Of a stretch of 64,000 nucleotides of DNA, positions 1-9,045 are shown piece after piece (within the stretch, counting starts at the first letter, position 1; every line of letters begins with the position of its first letter). Under the pieces are notes generated by a model. The model made no database searches. It saw only the letters and a program-made list of their open reading frames with translations, and had not been told where the DNA came from. This stretch comes from Nostoc sp. GT001 (GTDB taxonomy: Bacteria > Cyanobacteriota > Cyanobacteriia > Cyanobacteriales > Nostocaceae): contig NZ_JAUDRJ010000003.1 in the NCBI RefSeq assembly GCF_030382115.1, forward strand, positions 689,777 through 753,776. Reading direction: 5' to 3'. Both the position numbers and the translations under genes were made by a program.

Positions 1-327
1 AAAAAAGCTAGAGAAATTTGGTTTCTCTGCCGTCAATATGATGCCCAACAAGCGCTAGAAATGGGTTTAATTAATTGCGTCGTCCCAGTGGAACAACTAG
101 AAGCGGAAGGTATTCAATGGGCGCAGGAGATTTTAGAAAAAAGTCCGATCGCAATTCGATGTCTCAAAGCTGCCTTCAACGCTGATTGTGACGGACAAGC
201 TGGTTTACAAGAACTCGCTGGCAACGCCACCCTACTTTATTACATGACAGAAGAAGGATCTGAGGGCAAACAAGCCTTTCTCGAAAAGCGACCACCAGAT
301 TTTCGCTCTTTTCCTTGGTTGCCTTAG
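1..327 (+). CDS. menB: 1,4-dihydroxy-2-naphthoyl-CoA synthase, C-terminal part
   Basis: The reading frame is open from the first base, so the 5' part of the gene lies outside the window; about 108 C-terminal residues are present. They match the end of MenB, a crotonase-fold enzyme that closes the second ring in phylloquinone (vitamin K1) synthesis, the photosystem I quinone. The stretch starting [20 protein letters not shown] and the C-terminal segment with [14 protein letters not shown] and a Phe-Pro-Trp end are characteristic of this family. An intrinsic terminator follows immediately. The fragment is recognised by sequence memory; the catalytic residues are upstream and cannot be checked. 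Confidence 0.9.
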   Translation, partial: KKAREIWFLCRQYDAQQALEMGLINCVVPVEQLEAEGIQWAQEILEKSPIAIRCLKAAFNADCDGQAGLQELAGNATLLYYMTEEGSEGKQAFLEKRPPDFRSFPWLP

Positions 328-333
328 AATAGC

Positions 334-366
334 AAAAATCGCATCTTATTAAAGGGTGCGATTTTT
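334..366 (+). terminator. intrinsic terminator after menB
   Basis: A 12-bp stem formed by AAAAATCGCATC and GGTGCGATTTTT (one G-T wobble) ends in a T run just after the menB stop codon. Confidence 0.8.
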
Positions 367-454
367 GTAAATATAAACTTTTACAGCACTAAAAATCTTA
401 AAAACAAATCTTATTTTAAGCAGACTACAAACTCAGTCCAGTAATAATGGATGA

Positions 455-769
455 CTAAATGACCACTACTTTAGTTTTTACCTGTTCAGATATGGAGGCC
501 GTTATTTCCTCTAGAGGGGCAAGAGCAGCATTATCGAAATCTGAGGCTAAAGATTGACAAGATGTTAAAACTGGAGCTGCATCTGGTAAACCCCAAGCAT
601 CTTCTAAGGTTTCCCAAGAAGGTGCAAAAGGTGGGAGCGCCAAAGAGCAAGCCTTCCAAGTCGCTTGAACTGGTGCGCCCAACTGCTGGCACGTTCCACC
701 ACGGCGGCCTTCTGGCTGGTAATGACGGCAATATCTACAGGCAGATGCTAAAACTTTAATGGGTTTCAT
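455..769 (-). CDS. conserved cyanobacterial Cys-rich small protein
   Basis: This 104-residue protein has cysteines at 11, 14, 27 and 41 in a compact N-terminal half (CRYCRHY, RRGGTC, WKACSLA), which is a plausible small zinc- or metal-binding unit. The remainder is acidic and without obvious motifs. I recognise the N-terminal pattern as a conserved cyanobacterial hypothetical family but know no function. It is transcribed toward the menB terminator, with a 428-base spacer upstream. The shorter frames overlapping it on both strands are shadows. Confidence 0.75.
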   Translation of the reverse strand: MKPIKVLASACRYCRHYQPEGRRGGTCQQLGAPVQATWKACSLALPPFAPSWETLEDAWGLPDAAPVLTSCQSLASDFDNAALAPLEEITASISEQVKTKVVVI

Positions 770-1197
770 TCGGATTCATCTTTAGTGTTGTTTCTGGCTG
801 AATTTCATCTTTATATTCTGCTTCTATATATAAAGACGGAGAAAAGCCAAAAAGTCATTATTTTCTATAGGTTTCAGCGATCCCAAGTAAAAAATAAACT
901 TCAGGATATTTTTATAATCTTGTTATATATTTAAATAATTACTACAGCAGCTACATATAGGTATCGTCTAAAACTTATTAGGGATCAAGACTAAAACTAA
1001 AGCTTTTGATTTATTCAGCCTTTTAAATTCCTCCTTAAGTATGGCTTAAGGCATAAATTTTCACATAAATAGCCTGTTCCATATACCACATTCGGCATAT
1101 TTCAGCGCCAAACTATACTTTTTCTCAAGAATCAGAAAGATTTGATGTAATAGCAGCAAGTTATTTCAGGATAAACTCTGCTCAACGAAATAATCGC
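770..1197. other. AT-rich spacer
   Basis: No convincing gene is seen. The only structure noted is a 7-bp stem CCTTAAG/CTTAAGG at 1033-1051. The spacer carries the upstream region of the Cys-rich gene and the region downstream of the DciA-like gene. Confidence 0.5.
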
Positions 1198-1752
1198 TCA
1201 ACTATTTTGCTTTGAAAACTGTTTAGCAGCACAGACAGAACAGACTTCCCAGCGCTGGAGTTCACCGGGAGGGGTGGGAGATTGGCACTGGGGACAAAGG
1301 GGTAAGCCATGCGATCGCGATCGCACAATTTTCGTCCAATGTCCAAAAGCCGCATTTACATCTTTAGTGGGTGTAGCATCAGGGCGGTTAATCTCATCAC
1401 CAAGGTAACTGGGATGCTCATGAGGCGAAACCGTTTGTTGCTGTTTTCTCTCCACCGACGGATTCTGCCAGCCAGCAGTAGAGAAGCGAATATCAACCAA
1501 AGGCGTTGGCAGCTTTTTATTCAACTTTAAAAGTAGAGATGTGCGACCAAAAGTCAGGTTTTGTGCCCAAGCAGCACTAGAAGTTGCTACCGACAAAACA
1601 TCACGCTGAATCGATAATGGTCGAGTATTTGCGGCAACCACTGAGCCAACAACTTCTGCCCAACACTTGAGCAGACGTTGAAATGGTTGCTCCTGCCATT
1701 TCGACTGCTTTTCCAGAATCCTTAAAACATCATTAATTGATTTCAACGACAT
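1198..1752 (-). CDS. DUF721/DciA-like protein with C-terminal zinc ribbon
   Basis: Residues 5-90 show the DUF721 pattern (a helical start, then WAEVVG, the conserved TRP segment and an AWAQNL region). This is the fold of DciA, which helps load the replicative helicase DnaB in bacteria lacking DnaC. The C-terminal region carries two CxxC pairs (C153/C156 and C171/C174), a likely zinc ribbon added to the core domain. The middle part (about 95-140) is low in complexity. By family knowledge it may act at the replication fork; that role is inferred. The 184-residue length is in the range of cyanobacterial members. Confidence 0.75.
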   Translation of the reverse strand: MSLKSINDVLRILEKQSKWQEQPFQRLLKCWAEVVGSVVAANTRPLSIQRDVLSVATSSAAWAQNLTFGRTSLLLKLNKKLPTPLVDIRFSTAGWQNPSVERKQQQTVSPHEHPSYLGDEINRPDATPTKDVNAAFGHWTKIVRSRSHGLPLCPQCQSPTPPGELQRWEVCSVCAAKQFSKQNS

Positions 1753-1772
1753 TATTCAAAGTGCTGAGTGAC

Positions 1773-1865
1773 GAGTGAAGAAGGGAATAGGATAGGGTAC
1801 AGGTTACAGGTTACAGGGTGCAGATTATTCCCTATCACCCGTCACCTCTCCCCCAATCCCCAATC
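1773..1865. repeat. dispersed intergenic repeat, copy 1
   Basis: This segment begins GAGTGAAGAAGGGAATAG, contains tandem ACAGGTT heptamers, and continues ATTATTCCCTATCA. A related copy lies at 31891-31981. The GGGAATAG and ATTCCCTA segments can pair. Confidence 0.7.
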
Positions 1866-1947
1866 TATTTAAATAATTTCCGCTACTATTGTCACAAAAT
1901 ATATCTAAAAGTTAATTCCAGTTATCTTCGTTTGAGGCGCAAAGGCA

Positions 1948-3309
1948 ATGACTCAAAATCCCCTAAACGACTCCAGTACTCATCAATCGTCTAAAACACC
2001 TGGGTTGAAACCAGTACTAGCAGCGGCACTAGCAAGTTTAGAGGTGCCGCTAGATCAAGAGTTAGCTCGATACCGACGCACGCGAACTGGTTTGGTGTCA
2101 TCTAAGCAGTCCCGTGTTGCAAGTTACATCAGCGGACAACCCCAACCGTTAACTACCATTTCGACAATATTGGGCGCAACTCAGTCATCAGCAACGGAAA
2201 TTAAAACCAACGTATCGCCTGCATCTGTAACCGTGAATCCTGACATTAATCCAGCGCCAGCTACGGCAAAAATTGATGTCTCACCCCCATCTGTAGCTGT
2301 GAATCCTGAGATGAACCCAGCACCAACTACGGCAAAAATTGAGGAACTGAATAATCTGAATCTGCCCTCCACCTCCAATGCAGCTAAAACACAAACTCAA
2401 CTCCCACCACCACCACCCAACTTTAGTAGCAGCATTGTGCCAGCGATCGTTAAAAATACTAAAAGCGAAAATCACTTGCAGCAAGATGATAGCCCCAAGC
2501 ACCCAGATGACTATTTAGAATCTAGTGAAGCACTGCTGCGAAGTCTGACAGAAGAACAACCAGAAACCAAGAAACCAAGCAATTCTAGCGACAGTCTGCT
2601 ATCACCTTTGGGTATTGGCTCCATGTTGCTACTATTGGTGGCTAGTCTGATCTTGGGTTATGCAGTCTTCAATCCTAAAAGCTTGCCACAATGGAATTTA
2701 GGTAATTTATTTAACGGCAACTCCTCTCCCACACCAGAAAATACTGAAGAAGTTGGGAGTAATGTCCAACCTCAAATTCAGCCACCAAGCACATCTATAC
2801 CCAAATATCCCAATCTAGCTACTGAAGAGTTTCCTGAAGTAAGAGATCCCAATGATGTAGTTGGCTTAAAACCCAAAGTCCAACCAACCCCCGCTGTAGT
2901 GCCTAATCCAGTTGTTCCCCAAAACCCCGTAAATCCTCAAGGGGCATTGTCTAACCCCAATACAGCCCAACCGACTAACCCGATTGCTTTAGCACCAGTA
3001 CCGACGCTACAATCATTGCCTCCCCTAAGTTTACCTCCCACTTCACCGACAAAAACCTCGCCCAAGCCAATCGCAACGTCACCAAAGCCAGATGCAGAAA
3101 TCAAGCCAGGAACAGATGGGTTTTATCATGTAGTGATTGATAATAAAGGTGCAGCTTTTGCCTCAGCACGGCAAGTAATTCCTGATGCTTATTTATCGCC
3201 TAACAAAGAATTGATTTATCTGGGTGCTTTTAAAACTAAAGAGCAAGTAAAACAACAGATGAAACTGTTAGAAGCGAAGGGAATCAAGGCACGAGTTCAG
3301 CAGCCATGA
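1948..3309 (+). CDS. membrane protein with Pro-rich linker and SPOR-like C-terminus
   Basis: This 453-residue protein has a long Pro/Ser/Thr-rich N-terminal part and one membrane segment at about 221-242 (rich in Leu, Val and Ile). A second Pro-rich linker follows, then a folded C-terminal domain at about 390-453 that begins GFYHVVIDNKG and ends with repeated beta-alpha elements including YLGAFKTKEQVKQQM. That end resembles a SPOR domain, which binds denuded peptidoglycan at division sites in other bacteria. The layout suggests an inner-membrane anchor with the C-terminal domain in the periplasm. Near residues 80-130 a short motif containing VNP and PAPATAKI is repeated. The SPOR assignment is inferred from pattern only. 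Confidence 0.7.
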   Translation: MTQNPLNDSSTHQSSKTPGLKPVLAAALASLEVPLDQELARYRRTRTGLVSSKQSRVASYISGQPQPLTTISTILGATQSSATEIKTNVSPASVTVNPDINPAPATAKIDVSPPSVAVNPEMNPAPTTAKIEELNNLNLPSTSNAAKTQTQLPPPPPNFSSSIVPAIVKNTKSENHLQQDDSPKHPDDYLESSEALLRSLTEEQPETKKPSNSSDSLLSPLGIGSMLLLLVASLILGYAVFNPKSLPQWNLGNLFNGNSSPTPENTEEVGSNVQPQIQPPSTSIPKYPNLATEEFPEVRDPNDVVGLKPKVQPTPAVVPNPVVPQNPVNPQGALSNPNTAQPTNPIALAPVPTLQSLPPLSLPPTSPTKTSPKPIATSPKPDAEIKPGTDGFYHVVIDNKGAAFASARQVIPDAYLSPNKELIYLGAFKTKEQVKQQMKLLEAKGIKARVQQP

Positions 3310-3439
3310 ATTGCAAAAATCTACGATACCATGAGATAACAGTCCTGAGTCAATAAGTGCTGAGTTGTGTTAGCGGATAGCTAAGGTTTAGCCTGTGCTG
3401 AGTGGTAGAGACAAAATATTGTTTGTTTACGACCCCACA

Positions 3440-3554
3440 ACAAAAAATATTATACTCAAAACTTTTATTAGGCACTCAGCACTCCATAACTACCCTATGA
3501 CAAAAAATATTACTATACTCAGTACTTTAACTAGGCACTCAGCACTCTATAACT
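3440..3554. repeat. two imperfect tandem copies of a ~52-bp spacer unit
   Basis: The segments 3440-3491 and 3500-3554 both start ACAAAAAATATTA and both end GGCACTCAGCACTC followed by ATAACT. They lie within the 317-base gap between the SPOR-like gene and the PspA gene; no gene is seen in that gap. Confidence 0.7.
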
Positions 3555-3626
3555 AAATTCATTACTCAGCACGGGCTAAACGCCCTGCTAACAGCACTTA
3601 GAACTGGATTTCGTTGGAGAGCCGAT

Positions 3627-4376
3627 ATGGAATTAATCAAGCGTATCCTGCGGGTGATTCGCGCTAATCTCAATAGTCTGATCGGTGGTGCAGAAGATCC
3701 AGAAAAGATTTTGGAGCAAGCTGTCCTGGAAATGCAGGAAAATCTGGTGCAATTGCGGCAGGGTGTAGCACAAGCGATCGCTACCCAGAAACGCACTGAA
3801 CGACAAGCAGCGGCCGCCCAGTCTCAAACGGAAGAATGGTATCGCCGCGCCCAATTGGCGCTGCAACAAGGCAATGAACCTCTAGCACGTGAAGCTTTGA
3901 CTAAGCGCCAAGCCTATAAAGAAACTACTACAGCCCTCTTTTCGCAGATAGAGCAGCAAAACGAGATAGTTGCTAGGCTAAAAAAGGATATGCGATCGCT
4001 AGAGTTAAAAATTGCCGAGGCGAAAACTAAAAAAGATATGTATATTGCCCGCGCCCGTTCTGCTGAAGCGTCTTATCGCCTCCAAGAAATGCTCGGCGGA
4101 GTTTCTGCTACTAGCAGTCTGAGTGCCTTTGAGCGTATGGAAGAAAAAGTTTCACAGATAGAAGCTCAATCAGAAGCCATAGCTCAACTTAGTAGCGACG
4201 ACTTGGAAACACAATTTACTTCTTTGGAATCTAATGATGTAGATACCGAATTGGCAGCGATGAAGGTACAGGTTTTCAAGCAGTCAGAAAACACACAGCA
4301 CAAAATCCTAACTGAGGAGAGCCAAAAGACAGAGCAGCCTCCCCAACAGCAGTTACCCAAAACTCAGGATTCTTAA
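3627..4376 (+). CDS. PspA/IM30 family protein (PspA-like paralogue)
   Basis: This 249-residue coiled-coil protein starts MELIKRILRVIRANLNSLIG, the amphipathic membrane-binding helix of the PspA/IM30 family, followed by the EDPEKILEQAVLEMQENLVQ helix. PspA-type proteins are ESCRT-III-like and assemble on stressed or curved membranes. Unlike the next gene, it lacks the terminal helix typical of VIPP1 and ends in a Gln-rich tail. It is therefore more likely a PspA-type paralogue. The pair arose by tandem duplication judging from their strong similarity over the first 200 residues. A 162-base gap separates the two. Confidence 0.88.
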   Translation: MELIKRILRVIRANLNSLIGGAEDPEKILEQAVLEMQENLVQLRQGVAQAIATQKRTERQAAAAQSQTEEWYRRAQLALQQGNEPLAREALTKRQAYKETTTALFSQIEQQNEIVARLKKDMRSLELKIAEAKTKKDMYIARARSAEASYRLQEMLGGVSATSSLSAFERMEEKVSQIEAQSEAIAQLSSDDLETQFTSLESNDVDTELAAMKVQVFKQSENTQHKILTEESQKTEQPPQQQLPKTQDS

Positions 4377-4538
4377 AGTTCTACTAATTACCCCAGTTTG
4401 GCGATATCTTAACAATTAAGAGTTGTTAGGAGGTACTGATTCAAACTGGAAAGATTACATTGAAATAGGTAGCTATAAAAAAGTGAAAAAGCTAACTGTC
4501 CAACAAAAAGCGTAAATCACACAAGGAAAAACAAAGTT

Positions 4539-5315
4539 ATGGGATTATTCGATCGCATTAAGCGAGTAGTTAGTTCTAACCTCAACGATCTGGTTAACAA
4601 AGCCGAAGACCCCGAAAAAATGCTAGAGCAAGCCATCCTGGAAATGCAGGAAGACTTGGTACAGCTGCGTCAGGGTGTAGCCCAGACGATTGCCTCCCAA
4701 AAACGCAGTGAGAAACAGTATAATGACGCCCAAAATGAAATCAATAAGTGGCAACGCAATGCCCAACTAGCGCTACAAAAAGGTGATGAGAACTTGGCGC
4801 GGCAAGCTTTAGAGCGCAAGAAGACTTATACAGACACCAGTGCTGCCCTCAAAGCTAGTTTAGATACGCAAAGCACCCAAGTTGAAACCCTCAAGCGCAA
4901 CTTAATCCAGCTGGAAAGCAAAATTTCTGAGGCTAAGACCAAGAAAGAAATGCTCAGAGCTAGAATCACTACCGCCAAAGCCCAAGAGCAACTTCAAGGT
5001 ATGGTGCGTGGGATGAATACCAGCAGTGCAATGGCTGCCTTCGAGCGGATGGAAGAAAAAGTCTTAATCCAAGAATCCCGAGCCCAGGCACTAGGAGAGT
5101 TAGCAGGTGAAAATTTAGAAAGCCAATTTGCTCAGTTGGAAGGTAGTAGCGATGTTGATGATGAATTGGCAGCTTTGAAAGCGCAAATGCTACCACCCGC
5201 CGCTCCACAAAATCAAGCCCAACTGCCACCGCAACAACAAACCACTACTCCTAAATCTAATGAGGTGGTTGACGCCGAGTTGGATTCCCTACGCAAGCAA
5301 TTGGATCAACTGTAA
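4539..5315 (+). CDS. vipp1: VIPP1/IM30 thylakoid membrane protein
   Basis: This 258-residue protein has the canonical start MGLFDRIKRVVSSNLNDLV and the long coiled-coil region of IM30. It also has a C-terminal extension ending in AELDSLRKQLDQL, the extra helix that separates VIPP1 from PspA. VIPP1 forms rings and rods on membranes and is needed for thylakoid biogenesis and maintenance in cyanobacteria. A Gln/Pro-rich linker (about 220-238) joins the core to the last helix. It lies directly downstream of its PspA-type paralogue and is followed by an intrinsic terminator. Confidence 0.9.
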   Translation: MGLFDRIKRVVSSNLNDLVNKAEDPEKMLEQAILEMQEDLVQLRQGVAQTIASQKRSEKQYNDAQNEINKWQRNAQLALQKGDENLARQALERKKTYTDTSAALKASLDTQSTQVETLKRNLIQLESKISEAKTKKEMLRARITTAKAQEQLQGMVRGMNTSSAMAAFERMEEKVLIQESRAQALGELAGENLESQFAQLEGSSDVDDELAALKAQMLPPAAPQNQAQLPPQQQTTTPKSNEVVDAELDSLRKQLDQL

Positions 5316-5342
5316 AATTGACAGAAAACTTATTTAAGCTAG

Positions 5343-5370
5343 TCCCACACCAGTTGGCTGTGGGATTTTA
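5343..5370 (+). terminator. intrinsic terminator after vipp1
   Basis: A perfect 7-bp stem TCCCACA/TGTGGGA is followed by a T-rich tail. Confidence 0.75.
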
Positions 5371-5489
5371 CGTCATTAGTCAATAGTTAACAATCCTAAT
5401 CACTAGAAATTATTAGCTATGGACTATTGACGACTTTGGGATAAAGTATTGTGTGTGCCAACTTTGATCGCCACCTGATGGAGACTGCA

Positions 5490-5825
5490 ATGAGTAAGGC
5501 TGTAATCACCATAACCGATGCTGAGTTTGAAACCGAAGTGTTAAAAGCCGAGCAGCCTGTATTAGTTTATTTTTGGGCTTCCTGGTGTGGGCCTTGTCAA
5601 TTGATGTCGCCCCTGATTAACTCAGCTGCTAGCAAATATAGCGATCGCCTCAAAGTCGTTAAAATGGAAATCGACCCCAACCCACTCACTGTTAAGCAGT
5701 ACCAAGTGGAAGGTGTACCCGCCCTCAGACTATTTCAAGGCCAGGAAGTTTTGATATCCACTGAGGGAGTCATCGGCAAAGATAAATTACTCGAACTCTT
5801 AGATACGCACTTAAATAGTAATTAG
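5490..5825 (+). CDS. thioredoxin-family protein
   Basis: This thioredoxin-fold protein of about 111 residues has the redox motif WCGPC at residues 32-36 and the cis-proline at 77 (GVPAL). The frame is open back to a GTG at 5451, but the ATG at 5490 (preceded by a GGAG-like sequence) gives the normal thioredoxin length and is preferred; ATG 5478 is also possible. Such proteins reduce disulfides on cytosolic enzymes. It differs from canonical TrxA in its ending and could be one of the several divergent cyanobacterial thioredoxins. The aminotransferase follows after a short repeat-rich gap. Confidence 0.88.
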   Translation: MSKAVITITDAEFETEVLKAEQPVLVYFWASWCGPCQLMSPLINSAASKYSDRLKVVKMEIDPNPLTVKQYQVEGVPALRLFQGQEVLISTEGVIGKDKLLELLDTHLNSN

Positions 5826-5870
5826 TCAATAGTCCATAGCTAATGACAAATGACTAATGACAAATTACAA

Positions 5871-7082
5871 ATGACTAACATACAGTTTGCGAAACGTTTA
5901 CAACCCCTAAAATCTAATGTATTTGCTGATATGGACAGAGCCAAGGCGATCGCTTTGGCCGCTCGACAGCAAGTAATAGATTTGTCGTTGGGGTCTTCTG
6001 ATTTACCAGCCGAGGCACACGTCATCGAAGCGATCGCCCAATCTCTCCACGATCGCAGTACCCACGGTTATCTGTTGTTTAACGGTACCCAAGAATTTCG
6101 CGAAGCCGCAGCCAACTGGTACGAACAAAAATTTGGTATCAAAGTCGATCCTCAAACTGAGGTACTACCTTTAATTGGTTCTCAAGAAGGCACAGCCCAT
6201 TTACCCCTAGCAATACTTAATCCAGGAGATTTTGCCCTGTTGCTCGATCCAGGTTATCCATCCCATGCGGGGGGAGTCTACCTAGCCAGCGGTCAAATCT
6301 ACCCGATGCCACTACTGGCAGAAAACGATTTTTTACCAGTGTTTGCTGATATTCCTGCCCCAGTTTTGGCCCAGTCGCGGATGATGGTATTAAGTTATCC
6401 TCACAATCCCACTGCTGCGATCGCACCTTTATCTTTTTTCCAAGAAGCTGTTGCCTTCTGCCAACAACACAATCTCGTGCTGGTTCATGATTTCCCCTAC
6501 GTAGATTTGGTATTTCAAGAAAGTAGGGAGTGGGCAGATTCTTTTCCTAATCCAAAATCCTTAGTCCCTTCAATTCTGCAAGCCGATCCAGAAAAAAGCG
6601 TCTCGATTGAATTTTTCACCCTTTCCAAGTCCTACAATATGGGCGGCTTCCGTATTGGCTATGCCATTGGTAATGCCCAATTAATTAACGCCTTACGCCA
6701 GGTAAAAGCCGCCGTTGATTTTAATCAGTATCGGGGAATTTTAAATGGTGCGATCGCTGCCCTAACTGGCCCTCAAGCTGGCGTAAAATCTTCTGTTACC
6801 ACCTTCCAGGAGCGGCGTGATGCTTTTATCAGTGCTTTACATCGCATTGGCTGGAATGTTCCTACTCCCCAAGCCACAATGTACATCTGGGCAAAATTGC
6901 CCTCACCTTGGAGTGAAAACTCCGTAGAATTTTGTACCCAGCTAGTCAAACAAACTGGTGTAGCAGTTTCTCCAGGTGCTGGCTTTGGAAAATCTGGAGA
7001 AGGGTATGTCCGTTTTGCCTTGGTGCATGAGCCACCTTTGTTAGAAATTGCTGTAGAAAGAATGGCTGAGTTTCTTCATTAA
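5871..7082 (+). CDS. class I/II PLP-dependent aminotransferase
   Basis: This fold-type I aminotransferase of about 403 residues has the PLP lysine at about 253 in SKSYNMGGFRIG. Other family motifs are the GSQEGTAHL cofactor loop, the SYPHNPT segment, the HDFPYVDL aspartate region and a C-terminal arginine in GYVRFAL. It resembles the LL-diaminopimelate/aspartate aminotransferase subgroup, but substrate specificity cannot be read from sequence. The frame is open from 5850. The upstream bases are a TGACAAA/TGACTAA heptamer repeat, so the second ATG at 5871 (MTNIQFAKRL) is preferred. Confidence 0.85.
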   Translation: MTNIQFAKRLQPLKSNVFADMDRAKAIALAARQQVIDLSLGSSDLPAEAHVIEAIAQSLHDRSTHGYLLFNGTQEFREAAANWYEQKFGIKVDPQTEVLPLIGSQEGTAHLPLAILNPGDFALLLDPGYPSHAGGVYLASGQIYPMPLLAENDFLPVFADIPAPVLAQSRMMVLSYPHNPTAAIAPLSFFQEAVAFCQQHNLVLVHDFPYVDLVFQESREWADSFPNPKSLVPSILQADPEKSVSIEFFTLSKSYNMGGFRIGYAIGNAQLINALRQVKAAVDFNQYRGILNGAIAALTGPQAGVKSSVTTFQERRDAFISALHRIGWNVPTPQATMYIWAKLPSPWSENSVEFCTQLVKQTGVAVSPGAGFGKSGEGYVRFALVHEPPLLEIAVERMAEFLH

Positions 7083-7143
7083 ATTCCTTCTCAAGCTGAA
7101 CGCCAAGGATTTTTAGTGGCAAAGTTTACCAATGGAACATACA

Positions 7144-7171
7144 GTAGGGACGCACATTTGTGTGTCCCTAC
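7144..7171. repeat. REP-like hairpin after the aminotransferase gene
   Basis: The arms GTAGGGACGCACA and TGTGTGTCCCTAC pair over 13 bp with one G-T wobble. This type of palindromic repeat is common between Nostoc genes. There is no strong T run, so it is more a repeat than a terminator. Confidence 0.7.
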
Positions 7172-7484
7172 GTATTTTACTGAACTTGAAATTTTCTAGA
7201 GTTACTTTTGTAACTATGCTAAATACTTAAAATATGTAATTAAACGTATAAAACTCTCAAAACATTCTTCATCTTTTTATTGACAATCGGCAGTAACTTT
7301 ACCCAATCAGGTCTCTCCGTTTCTTAAACTGGGTTTGTACGCTCAGATACCAAAGACGGCTAAAAAATACAGGTCGTGCTTTTAAGCAGCCGTATTGCCA
7401 AAAAGCCCGTGGTCAAGACAGCCCAAGCCTAAAAACGGCAGTAGTTTAAAACTTAACTTCCAAACTGACAGAGACTTGAAAACA
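7172..7484. other. upstream region of the PEP-CTERM gene
   Basis: No gene is supported here. The frame of the next gene stays open back to 7395, but this part reads as a leader rather than a protein: a signal peptide starts cleanly at 7485. The region 7340-7450 contains short GC-rich segments that could fold as a structured 5' leader; I could not match them to a known riboswitch. Confidence 0.4.
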
Positions 7485-8492
7485 ATGAAAATGACTTTTC
7501 AGAAACTTGTAATTGGTGCTTCAATGGCTATTGGTGTGAGCGCTCTTGCCACTGCCCCAGCACACGCTACATCTTTTGACTTCAATAATACAGGAGAAAT
7601 TAACACTTACACTGGTGGCTCAAATGGTAGCTTCATCAATGGGAATGCACAAGGTGGTACTAACGCTGCCATCAAAGCTTTGACAGATAACGACCCCACT
7701 TCTAACGTCGAGCTTTGGTATAGTAGCGAAACCCCAGGTTCTAATGTTGGTTTCACCGCCACACAAGGAAAATACAGTGCTAGCGTTAGCAGTGTCACTG
7801 CTAATGACTGGAATAGTTTTGGTTCGCAATGGCTGGGTGATTTGTTGAATACCTATACTCCATTTAAGTCAGTGTGGAGTGGGTTTTCAGACAGCACCAA
7901 ATTATTAGTAACAAATTCTTTTCCTTCATTGGGGATAGGAGATCCTAACATTGGTAGCTTCCAATTCGGTCAAAATGGAGGTGTAGAACTGACATTGGTT
8001 GGTCATTTGGATGTCAAGACTAAACTCTCAGCTACAGTTAATAATAACCTTACCCTAGGCTGGAATGGAGTGGGATCAACTCCAGGAGTGAAATCACTAT
8101 TTCCAGGCAAAACACTAGAAAGTGTCACCGCTTCAGATGTTGACAAGGTTCTATTACTTCCATCACTGTCCCTATCAACCAAGCAAAAACTGAGTTCATT
8201 TAAAGATCTCCTCACCTTCAGAGCGACATTAAATGTTTTCCAAGGTGGAATCGGAGCTAGTGAAATTGCCAAGGTAGTTACTGGTGGCAAAACCTACTAC
8301 GCTTACAGTTTTAACCCCACTGTGTCAGGAATTACAGCTTCCGATGACCGTTCATCCTACAACGCATATTACACTTGGAACACACCTGGATATACCCCTA
8401 CTCCAGTCCCAGAATCATCAGTAATGCTTGGTTTACTGGGTGTTGCTGGCGTCTTTGTAACGCAACGCAAATTGAAAAAAGCATCTATTTAA
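7485..8492 (+). CDS. PEP-CTERM sorting domain exported protein
   Basis: This protein of about 335 residues starts MKMTFQKLVIGASMAIGV, a signal peptide with likely cleavage after AHA near residue 28. It ends with the PEP-CTERM signal: VPESS, then a hydrophobic helix (VMLGLLGVAGVFV) and a basic tail (RKLKK). Such proteins are sorted to the cell surface by exosortase and are often linked to exopolysaccharide. The mature region is rich in Ser, Thr, Gly and Asn, with no Cys and no recognisable enzyme motif. The start at 7485 is chosen because the signal peptide begins there. A strong terminator follows. Confidence 0.85.
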   Translation: MKMTFQKLVIGASMAIGVSALATAPAHATSFDFNNTGEINTYTGGSNGSFINGNAQGGTNAAIKALTDNDPTSNVELWYSSETPGSNVGFTATQGKYSASVSSVTANDWNSFGSQWLGDLLNTYTPFKSVWSGFSDSTKLLVTNSFPSLGIGDPNIGSFQFGQNGGVELTLVGHLDVKTKLSATVNNNLTLGWNGVGSTPGVKSLFPGKTLESVTASDVDKVLLLPSLSLSTKQKLSSFKDLLTFRATLNVFQGGIGASEIAKVVTGGKTYYAYSFNPTVSGITASDDRSSYNAYYTWNTPGYTPTPVPESSVMLGLLGVAGVFVTQRKLKKASI

Positions 8493-8520
8493 AAGTGCAG
8501 GTTCAAAACTACAAATAAGT

Positions 8521-8545
8521 AAGGGAGCTGTTAGCTCCCTTTTTT
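8521..8545 (+). terminator. intrinsic terminator after the PEP-CTERM gene
   Basis: The stem AAGGGAGCT/AGCTCCCTT with a three-base loop is followed by a T run. Confidence 0.9.
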
Positions 8546-9045
8546 GATGAATAATTCCTTGCACCCAAAAGATAATTTAATCTTATAGGTTATACTGTTT
8601 CTAAAAATGCGTGCAACAAATAAATCGGTTGCAAGATTTTACATCTCTATGCACCTAGCAACTTGATTTTTTTGTAATATGGATTTCGTACAATAGTATT
8701 ACTTACTCTCACAGGTTTAGTGAGGACAATTACCACAATATTAGTTCCAGTATTACTGAAGTAGTTTTACTCATAAAATTTAGGAAATTAAATTTGTAAA
8801 AAATATGTAAATTTAATACTCTAAATTATAAAAAATTCGTAAAAAAAAGATTAATTTTTGATTTAATTAGATTTGATTATACTATCATTTTATTATCGTA
8901 GTGCAGCTAAATTTGATTTCTTCAGATATTTCATTAGACTACATAAGTACAATTTCTATTTGTTTTACTTTTGAAATGCACTACTGTTTTAGTTTATCGT
9001 AATAATTGTTGGCTTTTAATTAAGATAATCAGATAATAGGTAGCA
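8546..9045. other. very AT-rich spacer before a response regulator
   Basis: About 500 bases with no gene seen. The stretch 8770-8900 is almost only A and T. It presumably contains the promoter of the regulator at 9046, but no element can be singled out. Confidence 0.4.

Noticed and set aside
7340..7480. cyclic-di-GMP or cobalamin riboswitch upstream of the PEP-CTERM gene
   Set aside because: A structured leader is possible, but the conserved cores of these riboswitch families could not be matched to the sequence.
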